Source of the DNA: Prevotella sp.
Lineage (GTDB): Bacteria > Bacteroidota > Bacteroidia > Bacteroidales > Bacteroidaceae
Assembly (NCBI GenBank): GCA_016284895.1
Contig: JAEEPT010000008.1
Coordinates: forward strand, 1 to 34,226
Length of the DNA: 34,226 nucleotides
Direction: 5' to 3'
A model generated the notes under the pieces. It made no database searches, was not told the origin of the DNA, and saw only the letters and a list, made by a program, of their open reading frames with translations. Below, piece after piece: positions 1-6,773 of this stretch (the first letter of the stretch is position 1; every line of letters starts with the position of its first letter). The translations under genes and the position numbers were made by a program.

Positions 1-615
1 CGACTCGCCATACTTGCGGGCCTGATGCTGCACCACTTTTTCACCTATCCTATCAAATCCGGCATTCTTAGCCAGATAGGGAATGTAGCGATGCATCTCG
101 CCATAGACCTCGATGTTCTTCACTACATCGCGAGCGTAAGCCTTCAAGCCGCAGTTGAAATCGTGCAGGTTCTTGATGCCGCTCACCTTACGGGCGGTGG
201 CATTGAAGAGCTTGGTGGGCAGTGTCTTCGACAGCGGGTCGTAGCGTTTCCGCTTATAGCCCGACACAAGGTCGTAGCCCTCTTCCATAATCATGCGGTA
301 GAGCCCGGGTATCTCGTCGGGCGAGTCCTGCAAGTCGGCATCCATCGTAATGACCACATCACCCTGTGCCTTGGCAAAGCCGCAATAAAGTGCAGGGCTT
401 TTGCCGTAGTTACGACGGAACTTGATGCCGTGCACATGCTCTGACCGTTCCTTCAGTTCGCAGATGATGGGCCATGAGCGGTCGGTAGAACCGTCACTGA
501 TAAAGATGACCTCATAGCTGAAATGATGTTCATCCATCACACGCTCAATCCACTGGAAGAGCTCGCCTATCGACTCTTCTTCATTGTAAAGAGGTATTAC
601 TACTGATATATCCAT
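1..615 (-). CDS. Glycosyltransferase family 2, DPM1/ArnC-like (3' end missing)
   Basis: The reading frame starts at ATG 615 and is open for 205 codons to the window edge, so the C-terminus is missing. It begins MDISVVIPLYNEEES, the start of a GT-A fold, followed by the FISDGSTDRS loop and the metal-binding segment MDADLQDSPDEI near residue 90; RRNYGKSPALYCGF is typical of transferases that work on polyprenyl phosphate (DPM1, ArnC, GtrB). Such enzymes move a sugar from a nucleotide donor onto a lipid phosphate at the cytoplasmic membrane face. Any C-terminal membrane segments would lie outside the window, so the subfamily is not settled. It follows the DUF4199 gene by seven bases and is presumably co-transcribed from the promoter at 1186-1193. 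Confidence 0.9.
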   Translation of the reverse strand, partial: MDISVVIPLYNEEESIGELFQWIERVMDEHHFSYEVIFISDGSTDRSWPIICELKERSEHVHGIKFRRNYGKSPALYCGFAKAQGDVVITMDADLQDSPDEIPGLYRMIMEEGYDLVSGYKRKRYDPLSKTLPTKLFNATARKVSGIKNLHDFNCGLKAYARDVVKNIEVYGEMHRYIPYLAKNAGFDRIGEKVVQHQARKYGES

Positions 616-622
616 GGTTTTT

Positions 623-1159
623 CTAATGTATTTTTTTCTTGGAACGCATGAGTGCTGCAATGGGCAGCCCGAGCATGATGCCTACGACAATGTTGGTGCT
701 GAGACCCTGAAGGGCCAAGTCGATGGGGCGCAACTGCTGAAATTCGACCAGCACCTGTTGGAATGTGTTCTGCATGCCATACAGTTTCATGAGCTCAGTG
801 AATTCGGCTGTCTGCGTCATTTGGGTTACGACAGAAGCCATATAGCCATGATCCAGATAAGCAAAGTAGGCAAACTGGGCCAGGGCAAACAACAAGCCAC
901 CATAGAAGAAGACCAAAATGACGTAGGCCCAACCTCGCCCGAAGGAGATGACACCCTCAAGCGCATAGTCACGGAAAGAGCGCAGCCTGCGGGCAACAAA
1001 AAAAGGCGAGGCCACCGCCAAGATGATGGCTGCCAGCCCCAGCACATTATTCGTCAGGCCTGCTATGTAACAGGCGAAACTGCTTATCCACAGCAATGCC
1101 AGCATCGCTCCGTCCACACGGGCAAAAGCATCAAGTTGTACACGTTCTGCAGAAGTCAT
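623..1159 (-). CDS. DUF4199-type integral membrane protein
   Basis: A 178-residue membrane protein with about four hydrophobic helices, including WISSFACYIAGL near the start, LGLAAIILAVASPFFVA, WAYVILVFFYGGLLFALAQF and VVGIMLGLPIAAL near the C-terminus, and a basic tail RSKKKIH. The pattern and the position just before a DPM1-like GT2 match the Bacteroidota DUF4199 family, whose function is unknown. The frame stays open to a TTG at 1198, but the promoter box at 1186-1193 lies inside that extension, so ATG 1159 (MTSAERVQLD) is chosen. Seven bases separate it from the glycosyltransferase gene, which suggests an operon. Confidence 0.8.
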   Translation of the reverse strand: MTSAERVQLDAFARVDGAMLALLWISSFACYIAGLTNNVLGLAAIILAVASPFFVARRLRSFRDYALEGVISFGRGWAYVILVFFYGGLLFALAQFAYFAYLDHGYMASVVTQMTQTAEFTELMKLYGMQNTFQQVLVEFQQLRPIDLALQGLSTNIVVGIMLGLPIAALMRSKKKIH

Positions 1160-1185
1160 TGAAGATAATGTATAATAATTCGTTG

Positions 1186-1193
1186 CAAATTTA
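1186..1193 (-). promoter_or_regulatory. -7 promoter box for the DUF4199-GT2 operon
   Basis: On the minus strand this reads TAAATTTG, an exact match to the Bacteroidota -7 consensus TAnnTTTG, 26 bases before ATG 1159. No clear -33 TTTG box is seen at the usual distance. Confidence 0.6.
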
Positions 1194-1288
1194 CGCAATT
1201 TATATCAGATTAGGGTTGTATGGGTATAAAAATAAGTTAAAAACGAAATAAATTGCAGAGCCTAAACAGCAATTATCTTTTTTTTTAT

Positions 1289-1296
1289 TACCTTTG
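1289..1296 (+). promoter_or_regulatory. -7 promoter box for SRP RNA and tRNA-Thr
   Basis: TACCTTTG matches TAnnTTTG exactly and is followed by about 20 bases before the SRP RNA stem. Transcription would start near 1301-1304. A T-rich tract lies just upstream; no good -33 box is seen. Confidence 0.7.
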
Positions 1297-1316
1297 CACC
1301 CGCAAAACTCGAAACA

Positions 1317-1414
1317 TGGGCAAGTCCTGTACGACCAGCTCCCTCGGAATCCTCCAGGACGGGAACGTAGCAAAGGTACTTGGTTGTAGCGGTGCGATGC
1401 AGACCGCTTGCCCA
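1317..1414 (+). ncRNA. ffs: Signal recognition particle RNA (small 4.5S type)
   Basis: The ends TGGGCAAG (1317-1324) and CTTGCCCA (1407-1414) pair perfectly and close a long hairpin. The apical part carries the SRP domain IV signature: GGACGGGAACGTAGCAAAGG aligns with the Ffh-binding symmetric and asymmetric loops of bacterial 4.5S RNA. At about 98 nt it is the short Alu-less form that with Ffh targets membrane and secreted proteins. It has its own -7 box upstream and lies four bases before tRNA-Thr, so both are probably cut from one transcript. End positions come from pairing and may be off by a few bases. Confidence 0.88.
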
Positions 1415-1418
1415 CCCC

Positions 1419-1495
1419 GCCTCTTTAGCTCAGTTGGCCAGAGCACGTGATTTGTAATCTCGGGGTCGTTGGTTCGAATCCGACAAGAGGCTCCA
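1419..1495 (+). tRNA. tRNA-Thr (anticodon UGU)
   Basis: A complete cloverleaf: acceptor GCCTCTT (1419-1425) with AAGAGGC (1485-1491), D arm with AGCTCAGTTGG, anticodon loop TTTGTAA at 1451-1457 giving TGT (1453-1455), T arm with GGTTCGAATCC, discriminator T and a genome-encoded CCA at 1493-1495. The anticodon stem has one T-T mismatch (1448/1460). It reads ACA threonine codons. It lies four bases behind the SRP RNA and ahead of a strong terminator. Confidence 0.97.
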
Positions 1496-1537
1496 GTAAA
1501 GAAAAGGGCGACACACTACCCTACTTATCAGAAAAAC

Positions 1538-1574
1538 AAAAACCGAGAGTGTCATCACGACAGTCTCGGTTTTT
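1538..1574 (+). terminator. Rho-independent terminator after tRNA-Thr (possibly bidirectional)
   Basis: AAAAACCGAGA (1538-1548) pairs with TCTCGGTTTTT (1564-1574), with GTC/GAC pairing again inside, and the stem runs into a T tract on the plus strand. The minus strand also shows a T-rich tail, so it could stop transcription both ways. Confidence 0.85.
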
Positions 1575-1685
1575 ACTTTCTAACTAACTTATTATCAACT
1601 ATTCATTACTTATTCATAAGTGTTTCGCGAATGCAAAGATAAACACAACTTCCCGTGCAGCAATGAATTAATTGTAAAAAAAGCA

Positions 1686-1725
1686 CGTAAACGTTTGCGA
1701 ATTAGAATGATTTTATGTATTTTTG
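1686..1725 (+). promoter_or_regulatory. lacI-type promoter with overlapping operator-like palindrome
   Basis: TTTG (1694-1697), a 20-base spacer and TATTTTTG (1718-1725) form a full Bacteroidota promoter. The -33 box lies inside CGTAAACGTTTGCG (1686-1699), a CG-centred palindrome with one mismatch of the kind LacI-family proteins bind. This suggests that the downstream regulator represses itself. Confidence 0.75.
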
Positions 1726-1753
1726 CCAAAAACTAAAACAAATACTACTCAAT

Positions 1754-2773
1754 ATGGCTCCACATAGAATTTCACTGAAGGATCTGGCCGAACAGCTGGG
1801 CGTCAGCATAGCAACCGTGAGCAGAGCCCTGCACAGCAGTCCTGAGATAGGCAAGGAGATGCAAGAGAAAGTGAAGGCACTGGCAAAGAAACTGAACTAC
1901 AGGCCGAACCCCTTTGCACAGAGTCTGCGCAGTGAGGCTCCACGCATCATTGGCGTCGTGGTGCCCAATCTGGTGACACACTACTATGCAGCGGTGCTCG
2001 ACGGCATAGAGACTGAAGCACGAAAGGCCGGCTACAGCGTGATCAGCGCCAACAGCCATGAGTCGAAAGAGGACGAGACACGTGCCATCGACAACTTCAA
2101 CAGCCTGCATGTGGAGGGAATCATTGCTTGCTTAGCTCAGGACACTACCGACTACAGCCACTTCGAAGAGATTTCAAAGATGGGCATCCCTCTTGTATTC
2201 TTTGGCCGTACCTGCCTGTCGGAGCAGTTCTCCTGCGTCACGGCCAATGGCGATGAAGCTGCCCAACAAGCCACCCAACACCTGATAGACACAGGCTCAC
2301 GAAGAATAGCCTTCATTGGCGGCCCCAACCACCTGGACATGGTGCGCCGGCGTAAGCACGGCTATCTGGAGGCACTGCGCGAGAACAGGATACCCATTGA
2401 ACGCGACCTTGTGATATGCGACCGAATAGACTACGATGTGGCGCTACAGGCTGCCACTCAAATGCTGCAAAGCGGCAAACGGCCTGATGCCATTCTTGCA
2501 TTCAACGACATCATCACCTTTGCTGCCTTTAGTGCCATCAAACAGCTACATCTGCGCATTCCCGACGATGTAGCGCTCATTGGCTTCACCGACGACGAGC
2601 ATGCCAGCTACGTCACTCCCCGACTCTCTACCATAAAAGATCAGTCTGGCCTCATGGGTCAGACTGCCTGTCAGCTCTTGTTGCGCCATATTGCAGGCGA
2701 CACCAAGGTGTATCGTAAGATTGTTCCGCAGAAAATTGTGATTGGAGAGACTTCGGCTAAGCATTCTGTTTAG
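1754..2773 (+). CDS. LacI-family transcriptional regulator
   Basis: A 339-residue protein of normal LacI/GalR length. Residues 6-28 (SLKDLAEQLGVSIATVSRAL) are the DNA-binding helix-turn-helix, followed by the hinge region NYRPNPFAQSLR; from about residue 65 (IIGVVVPNL) a periplasmic-binding-protein-like sensor domain runs to the end, with GIPLVFFGR, GSRRIAFIGGP and DDVALIGFTDDE as typical landmarks. The frame is open back to 1715, but the -7 box (1718-1725) lies within that stretch, so ATG 1754 is the start. No sugar-use operon lies next to it, so its effector and targets cannot be read from context; the palindrome at its promoter suggests autoregulation. Its stop overlaps the stop of the opposite-strand gene by four bases. 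Confidence 0.93.
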   Translation: MAPHRISLKDLAEQLGVSIATVSRALHSSPEIGKEMQEKVKALAKKLNYRPNPFAQSLRSEAPRIIGVVVPNLVTHYYAAVLDGIETEARKAGYSVISANSHESKEDETRAIDNFNSLHVEGIIACLAQDTTDYSHFEEISKMGIPLVFFGRTCLSEQFSCVTANGDEAAQQATQHLIDTGSRRIAFIGGPNHLDMVRRRKHGYLEALRENRIPIERDLVICDRIDYDVALQAATQMLQSGKRPDAILAFNDIITFAAFSAIKQLHLRIPDDVALIGFTDDEHASYVTPRLSTIKDQSGLMGQTACQLLLRHIAGDTKVYRKIVPQKIVIGETSAKHSV

Positions 2774-3939
2774 CGACGACCACCAGAACGACCACCACCT
2801 GAATGGCTGCTTGCTGAAGAGCGACTGCCACCACCCGAATGGCTGCTCATCGAAGAGCGGCTTGCCCCTGATGCATGGCTGCCAGCAACTGTTGAGCGGG
2901 TGCTGCTTGAGAAGCTGCTGCCACGACTGTAAGAGGGGCTCGAGCTTCTGCCGTATGAGGCGCTTCGCGGTGCAGAGGAAGAAAAACTGGTACCTCGACT
3001 TGAAGAGTAGGAAGAACCACGTGAGCCTGAAGTGCCTAAGGCAGAGCGAGAAGCTGATGCCTCGCTTGAAGAGCGCACTGCCGAGGAAGATATTCCACCC
3101 GAATAGCGAGCCGGCTGGTAGTTCACCGTGCGAGGCGATGTCTGACGACCGCTACCTGCAGTCATATTTCCGTTGCCATGATTGCCACCGCCTTGGTTGG
3201 CATTGCCATGATTACCACCGCCTTGGTTGGAATAGTCATGATTGCCACCACCGTGGTTAGCATTGCCTTGGTTGTCATTGCCCTGATAATGGCGTCCACC
3301 GTTAATGCTTCTGCCTGGATTGTCCTGACGATTCAGACCGTGATTGTGAGTGCCAGCCCCGCTTCGTCCCGTGATACGTGTCGAGCTGTTGCCAGAACGA
3401 TGTGAACGATAGTCGCCACGGTTCCATCCATCGCGCAAGCCAAAGTGGCGGTCGCGGTGGGAGTGAGGACGATAGACATCGTGATGATGCTGGTAATAGC
3501 TCCTACCACCATTCCTATGCCAGCTGTGACCACCGCGGTAAGAGGCATAGAAGTGAGGACGACCGAAGTAGAAGTAGTCGCGATGAGGATAGCGGCCATA
3601 TACGCCAAAGTGCCAGTAGCCAGCTTCCCAATAGAGCGGACGGAAGAAGTAGGTGGCTGCGCGGAAGAGGTCCCACTGCCAGCTATAGAGAATGTAATTG
3701 AGGTCGGCATTGCGACGCTCCCAATATGTGCCAAACACATCATGCCGACCCGTCACCCCCATCAGATAGTCGAGATTGATCTCGTAGGCAGCTTCATACT
3801 GGGCATCTGAGAGATTCAGCTCGTAAGCCATCTTGTCCGTCAGGAACAGGGCCTCGCGACGAGCTTGCTCATAACTCATGGCATTAGCTTGAAGGACCAT
3901 AGCCACGACTGCAATCAGGGTAAGTATCATCTTTTTCAT
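2770..3939 (-). CDS. Secreted repeat-containing protein of unknown function
   Basis: A 389-residue protein that I do not assign to a family. It opens with a signal peptide (MKKMILTLIAVVAMVLQANA). Residues of about 21-110 form an aromatic-rich segment (QARREALFLTDKMAYELNLS, then YEINLDYLMGV and YILYSWQWDLFRAATYFFRP). The middle is rich in His, Tyr, Arg and Gly; then come Asn-Gln-Gly-His repeats (about residues 226-256, encoded by the 30-base units at 3173-3262) and a long Ser/Gly/Arg-rich tail ending SGGRR. The first part resembles small secreted proteins seen in Bacteroidota; the rest is low complexity and probably disordered. It has its own -7 box and no partner gene on its strand. Its stop overlaps the LacI stop tail to tail. 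Confidence 0.8.
   Translation of the reverse strand: MKKMILTLIAVVAMVLQANAMSYEQARREALFLTDKMAYELNLSDAQYEAAYEINLDYLMGVTGRHDVFGTYWERRNADLNYILYSWQWDLFRAATYFFRPLYWEAGYWHFGVYGRYPHRDYFYFGRPHFYASYRGGHSWHRNGGRSYYQHHHDVYRPHSHRDRHFGLRDGWNRGDYRSHRSGNSSTRITGRSGAGTHNHGLNRQDNPGRSINGGRHYQGNDNQGNANHGGGNHDYSNQGGGNHGNANQGGGNHGNGNMTAGSGRQTSPRTVNYQPARYSGGISSSAVRSSSEASASRSALGTSGSRGSSYSSSRGTSFSSSAPRSASYGRSSSPSYSRGSSFSSSTRSTVAGSHASGASRSSMSSHSGGGSRSSASSHSGGGRSGGRR
3173..3262 (-). repeat. Three tandem 30-base units inside the secreted protein gene
   Basis: Units at 3173-3202, 3203-3232 and 3233-3262 share ATGATTgCCACCgCCtTGG and differ at few positions; a fourth, weaker unit follows to about 3292. Each encodes a ten-residue Asn/Gly/His motif of the type NxNQGGGNHG. 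The length keeps the frame, so copy changes would alter only the number of motifs. Confidence 0.8.
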
Positions 3940-3982
3940 AATCGTAAAGTTTTTAACGGTTCGACATTTCTTTTTTCTGATG

Positions 3983-3990
3983 CAAAGTTA
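3983..3990 (-). promoter_or_regulatory. -7 promoter box of the secreted protein gene
   Basis: The minus strand reads TAACTTTG, a TAnnTTTG match 43 bases ahead of ATG 3939 and just downstream of the terminator that closes the polysaccharide locus. Confidence 0.65.
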
Positions 3991-4000
3991 TGGCGAAAAC

Positions 4001-4047
4001 GACAAAAAGAAAAGGGATTTTCCCTAAACGAGCAGAGGAAAATCCCT
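4001..4047 (-). terminator. Rho-independent terminator closing the polysaccharide locus
   Basis: GGAAAATCCCT (4037-4047) and AGGGATTTTCC (4013-4023) form a perfect 11-pair stem; on the minus strand it is followed by TTTCTTTTTG. It lies about 40 bases beyond the dehydratase stop. A shorter G5/C5 hairpin (about 4076-4094) covers that stop codon. Confidence 0.85.
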
Positions 4048-4086
4048 ATATTGCATTTTTGACTGTATCAGCACTTGGGGGTTAGT

Positions 4087-6006
4087 TTACCCCCCCGATT
4101 CTGAGTCGAGCCGGCTGTAGATGGAGTTGTTGCTCTTATACTCTGGCACAATGGCTTTCATCTCCTTCACTGTGGCCATATTGTCGTAAGCCACTGCAGT
4201 CTTCGCTAACGTATCGATGGCTTCACACACCTCATCGTAGTCATATTCGCGCACTGTGGCAATTCTGATTTTCTCGTGGAACGAAGGCTTGGTTGACTCT
4301 TTCTCGTTGAGCACCTCCTCGTAGAGTTTCTCACCTGGGCGCAGACCGGTGTACTCAATCTTGATGTTCTTCAATCCGCTGAGCTGAATCATTCGCATAG
4401 CCAGGTCGGAAATCTTCACGGGCTCACCCATGTCGAACACGAATATCTCGCCACCATTGCCCTTCGTGCCAGCCTCAAGCACCAGCTTACAAGCTTCAGG
4501 AATGAGCATGAAGTAGCGGATGATGTTGGGATCGGTCACCGTGACGGGCCCACCATTCTTGATTTGTTCCTTAAACAGAGGTATCACCGAACCGTTCGAC
4601 CCCAGCACATTGCCGAAGCGAGTCGTCACGAACTGGCAATGATTGTCCTTGAGTGCTGGGTCGCTGTCCAGTTTATTGTTGAGCGACTGAACGTAAATCT
4701 CGCAGATACGCTTAGAGCAGCCCATCACATTGGTGGGATTGACAGCCTTGTCGGTAGAAATCATCACGAACTTCTTCGTACCGTATTTCACTGCCAGGTC
4801 GGCAATCACCTTCGTACCTATTATATTATTAGTAACGCTCTCTGAGGGGTTGTCCTCCATCATTGGCACATGCTTATAGGCAGCTGCATGGAACACGTAT
4901 TGGGGCTTGTACTTCTTGAAGAGGTACTCCATGTGTTCTTTCTCACAGATGCTACACACGATAATCTCTGCCTTGATGTGAGGCCACTGCTTTTGCATCA
5001 TCAAACGGATGTCGTGCTGTGGTGTTTCAGCCTGATCGACCAAGATGAGTTCAGAAGGGTTGTAGCTGGCTATCTGGCGCACCATCTCACTACCTATGCT
5101 GCCTGCCGAACCTGTGACCATGATGCAGTGGCCGGTGAGTTGTTCCTTCACCAGTTCCATGTCAACCTGTATCTCGTCGCGTGGCAGCAAGTCTTCCACG
5201 CTCACCTCTTTCACCTCGGTAGTCTCAGCTGCCTCCCAGTCTTTCTCTTCTTGGGTGATGAGAATCTGAATACCAGCATCAATCAACTGGTTCTGGAAGT
5301 GCACATTCTTACGGAAAGCGCGCAAACGATAAGGTGAAACGATAATGGCCTGAATGCCCAGCTTCTGCATGAGCGGCACGAGATTGTCGTCGAGCTGATG
5401 AACCTTGACACCCATCAGGATATAGTCGGTTGACGAAGGATCGTCGGTGATGAAGCCCTTGAGCCGGAACTTCGTGGGTTTCTCGTTGCGAATGTGCTTG
5501 GCAATGCCTATGCCGCCGTTCTTGATACCATAGATAAAGGTACTCTTGGCACGAACGCTATTGTAGGACACCTCGTAAACCGTCTTCACCGACATGCGTA
5601 TAGCCCACATGAGGAATGTGGCCAACACCGAGCTCACAAGAATCTCGCGACCACGAAGATGGGTGAACAAATCGACATCTACGAAGGCGTGATGCAACAG
5701 ATAGGCCACCACTGCGCCCATGAGCATAGCATAGCCCACACGCTGCAAATCGACAAACGATGAATAGCGGAAGATGCCCGAATAGGTACGCATCATGCGG
5801 AAGCCCATGACATAGAATATCATGTAAACGCTTGCATTGAGAAAGACGTTGGTAAAGTCTTCACCCAGTTCGACAATGCTACGGAACTGTATGTAAGTGA
5901 CAACGTAAGAAAAATAGGTAATAAGGACATCCAACAATAGAATGCACCAATATGGTAATGCCTTCTTGGTAAAATACCAATTTGCAAAGTTATTAGCTAT
6001 TCCCAT
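4087..6006 (-). CDS. Membrane UDP-sugar 4,6-dehydratase (PglF/WbpM/FlaA1-like, CapD family)
   Basis: 639 residues, the usual length for the membrane-bound long form. Four transmembrane helices fill about residues 20-140, followed by a CoA-binding-like Rossmann domain (150-260) and a short-chain dehydrogenase catalytic domain from about 290. NAD binding is shown by GSAGSIGSEM (299-308); STDKAVNPTNVMGCSK (417-432) holds the Ser-Met-Lys arrangement in which Met replaces the usual SDR Tyr, as known for WbpM-type enzymes. Such proteins convert UDP-GlcNAc to the 4-keto-6-deoxy sugar, the first step towards bacillosamine, QuiNAc or FucNAc. The aminotransferase or reductase needed next is not in the window. 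It has its own -7 box at 6083-6090 and is the last gene of the locus. Confidence 0.93.
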   Translation of the reverse strand: MGIANNFANWYFTKKALPYWCILLLDVLITYFSYVVTYIQFRSIVELGEDFTNVFLNASVYMIFYVMGFRMMRTYSGIFRYSSFVDLQRVGYAMLMGAVVAYLLHHAFVDVDLFTHLRGREILVSSVLATFLMWAIRMSVKTVYEVSYNSVRAKSTFIYGIKNGGIGIAKHIRNEKPTKFRLKGFITDDPSSTDYILMGVKVHQLDDNLVPLMQKLGIQAIIVSPYRLRAFRKNVHFQNQLIDAGIQILITQEEKDWEAAETTEVKEVSVEDLLPRDEIQVDMELVKEQLTGHCIMVTGSAGSIGSEMVRQIASYNPSELILVDQAETPQHDIRLMMQKQWPHIKAEIIVCSICEKEHMEYLFKKYKPQYVFHAAAYKHVPMMEDNPSESVTNNIIGTKVIADLAVKYGTKKFVMISTDKAVNPTNVMGCSKRICEIYVQSLNNKLDSDPALKDNHCQFVTTRFGNVLGSNGSVIPLFKEQIKNGGPVTVTDPNIIRYFMLIPEACKLVLEAGTKGNGGEIFVFDMGEPVKISDLAMRMIQLSGLKNIKIEYTGLRPGEKLYEEVLNEKESTKPSFHEKIRIATVREYDYDEVCEAIDTLAKTAVAYDNMATVKEMKAIVPEYKSNNSIYSRLDSESGG

Positions 6007-6082
6007 AGATTACTAGATTAACCAGAGCACTTTCACTCTTTTTTTGCCTTCAATTTAATAACATCATATATTTTTTACGCTG

Positions 6083-6090
6083 CAAAGGTA
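6083..6090 (-). promoter_or_regulatory. -7 promoter box of the 4,6-dehydratase gene
   Basis: The minus strand reads TACCTTTG, 76 bases before ATG 6006, in a 182-base AT-rich gap. It suggests that the dehydratase can be transcribed separately from the genes upstream. The rest of the gap shows only homopolymer runs. Confidence 0.65.
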
Positions 6091-6188
6091 AGAAAAAAAA
6101 TGATATATATGCTTTTTTTTGATTTTTTTATTCATTTTCGCACTATTTTTCCTAACATTTTTGGTTTTTCTGCTTTCTTACTCCCTGA

Positions 6189-6773
6189 TCATATCTTCTT
6201 TCCGAAAGCGATACTGAAGAATGTTTTCCAGAGTATATGAATGTCGAAAGACCATGAGTAGTTCTCCATATAATAGAGGTCGAGCTCCAGCCGACGCAGC
6301 ATTTTCTCCATCGTATCGGTATAGCCGTTATAGAGTGTAGCGTATGACGTGACTCCTGGCCGGATGGCATACAGTCGCTCATAGCGCGGGTCTATCGCCA
6401 TGATCTGATCAATGAAATATTTCCGCTCGGGGCGGGGGCCTACAAACGACATGTCGCCCTTCATCACGTTCCACAGCTGGGGGAGCTCGTCAAGATGATG
6501 TAAGCGCAGGAACTTGCCAAACTTCGTAAGTCGCTCATCGTCAGCCTCAGCCAACTGCGGCACACCGTCGTTCTCATTGTTGACCACCATTGTGCGGAAC
6601 TTATAGATCTGGAAAGGCTTGCCGCCTTTGCCTATACGTTCCTGCGTATAGAGAGCGGGACCTTTATAGGTAAGTTTCTGCCCTATATAGATGACGAGCA
6701 GGAGGGGTGAGAACACCAGCAGTCCCACCATTGCCCCGAGGAAGTCGAATATGCGCTTGAAAGGACTATTCAT
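6189..6773 (-). CDS. Initiating sugar-phosphate transferase (PglC/WcaJ-type, bacterial sugar transferase family)
   Basis: 194 residues: just the catalytic core of the monotopic phosphoglycosyltransferases, without the multi-helix N-terminus of WcaJ or WbaP. The N-terminal membrane segment is FDFLGAMVGLLVFSPLLLVIYIG, followed by GKPFQIYKFRTM, LDELPQLWNVMKGDMSFVGP and RPGVTSYATL, the family signatures. These enzymes transfer a sugar phosphate from a UDP-sugar to undecaprenyl phosphate and so start a lipid-linked glycan. The ATG overlaps the stop of the WecA-like gene (ATGA), so the two are translationally coupled. Together with the PglF-like dehydratase downstream it could use a diacetamido or 6-deoxy sugar donor; that is inference. 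Confidence 0.93.
   Translation of the reverse strand: MNSPFKRIFDFLGAMVGLLVFSPLLLVIYIGQKLTYKGPALYTQERIGKGGKPFQIYKFRTMVVNNENDGVPQLAEADDERLTKFGKFLRLHHLDELPQLWNVMKGDMSFVGPRPERKYFIDQIMAIDPRYERLYAIRPGVTSYATLYNGYTDTMEKMLRRLELDLYYMENYSWSFDIHILWKTFFSIAFGKKI

Noticed and set aside
1253..1450. Small frame covering the SRP RNA
   Set aside because: The segment folds as SRP RNA and the start lies before the promoter box.
2742..3260. Plus-strand frame across the end of lacI and the repeat gene
   Set aside because: It reads the repeats in reverse, giving Cys/His runs, and overlaps two convincing genes.
3173..3292. CRISPR-like array
   Set aside because: The units are contiguous 30-base coding repeats without spacers and no cas gene is present.
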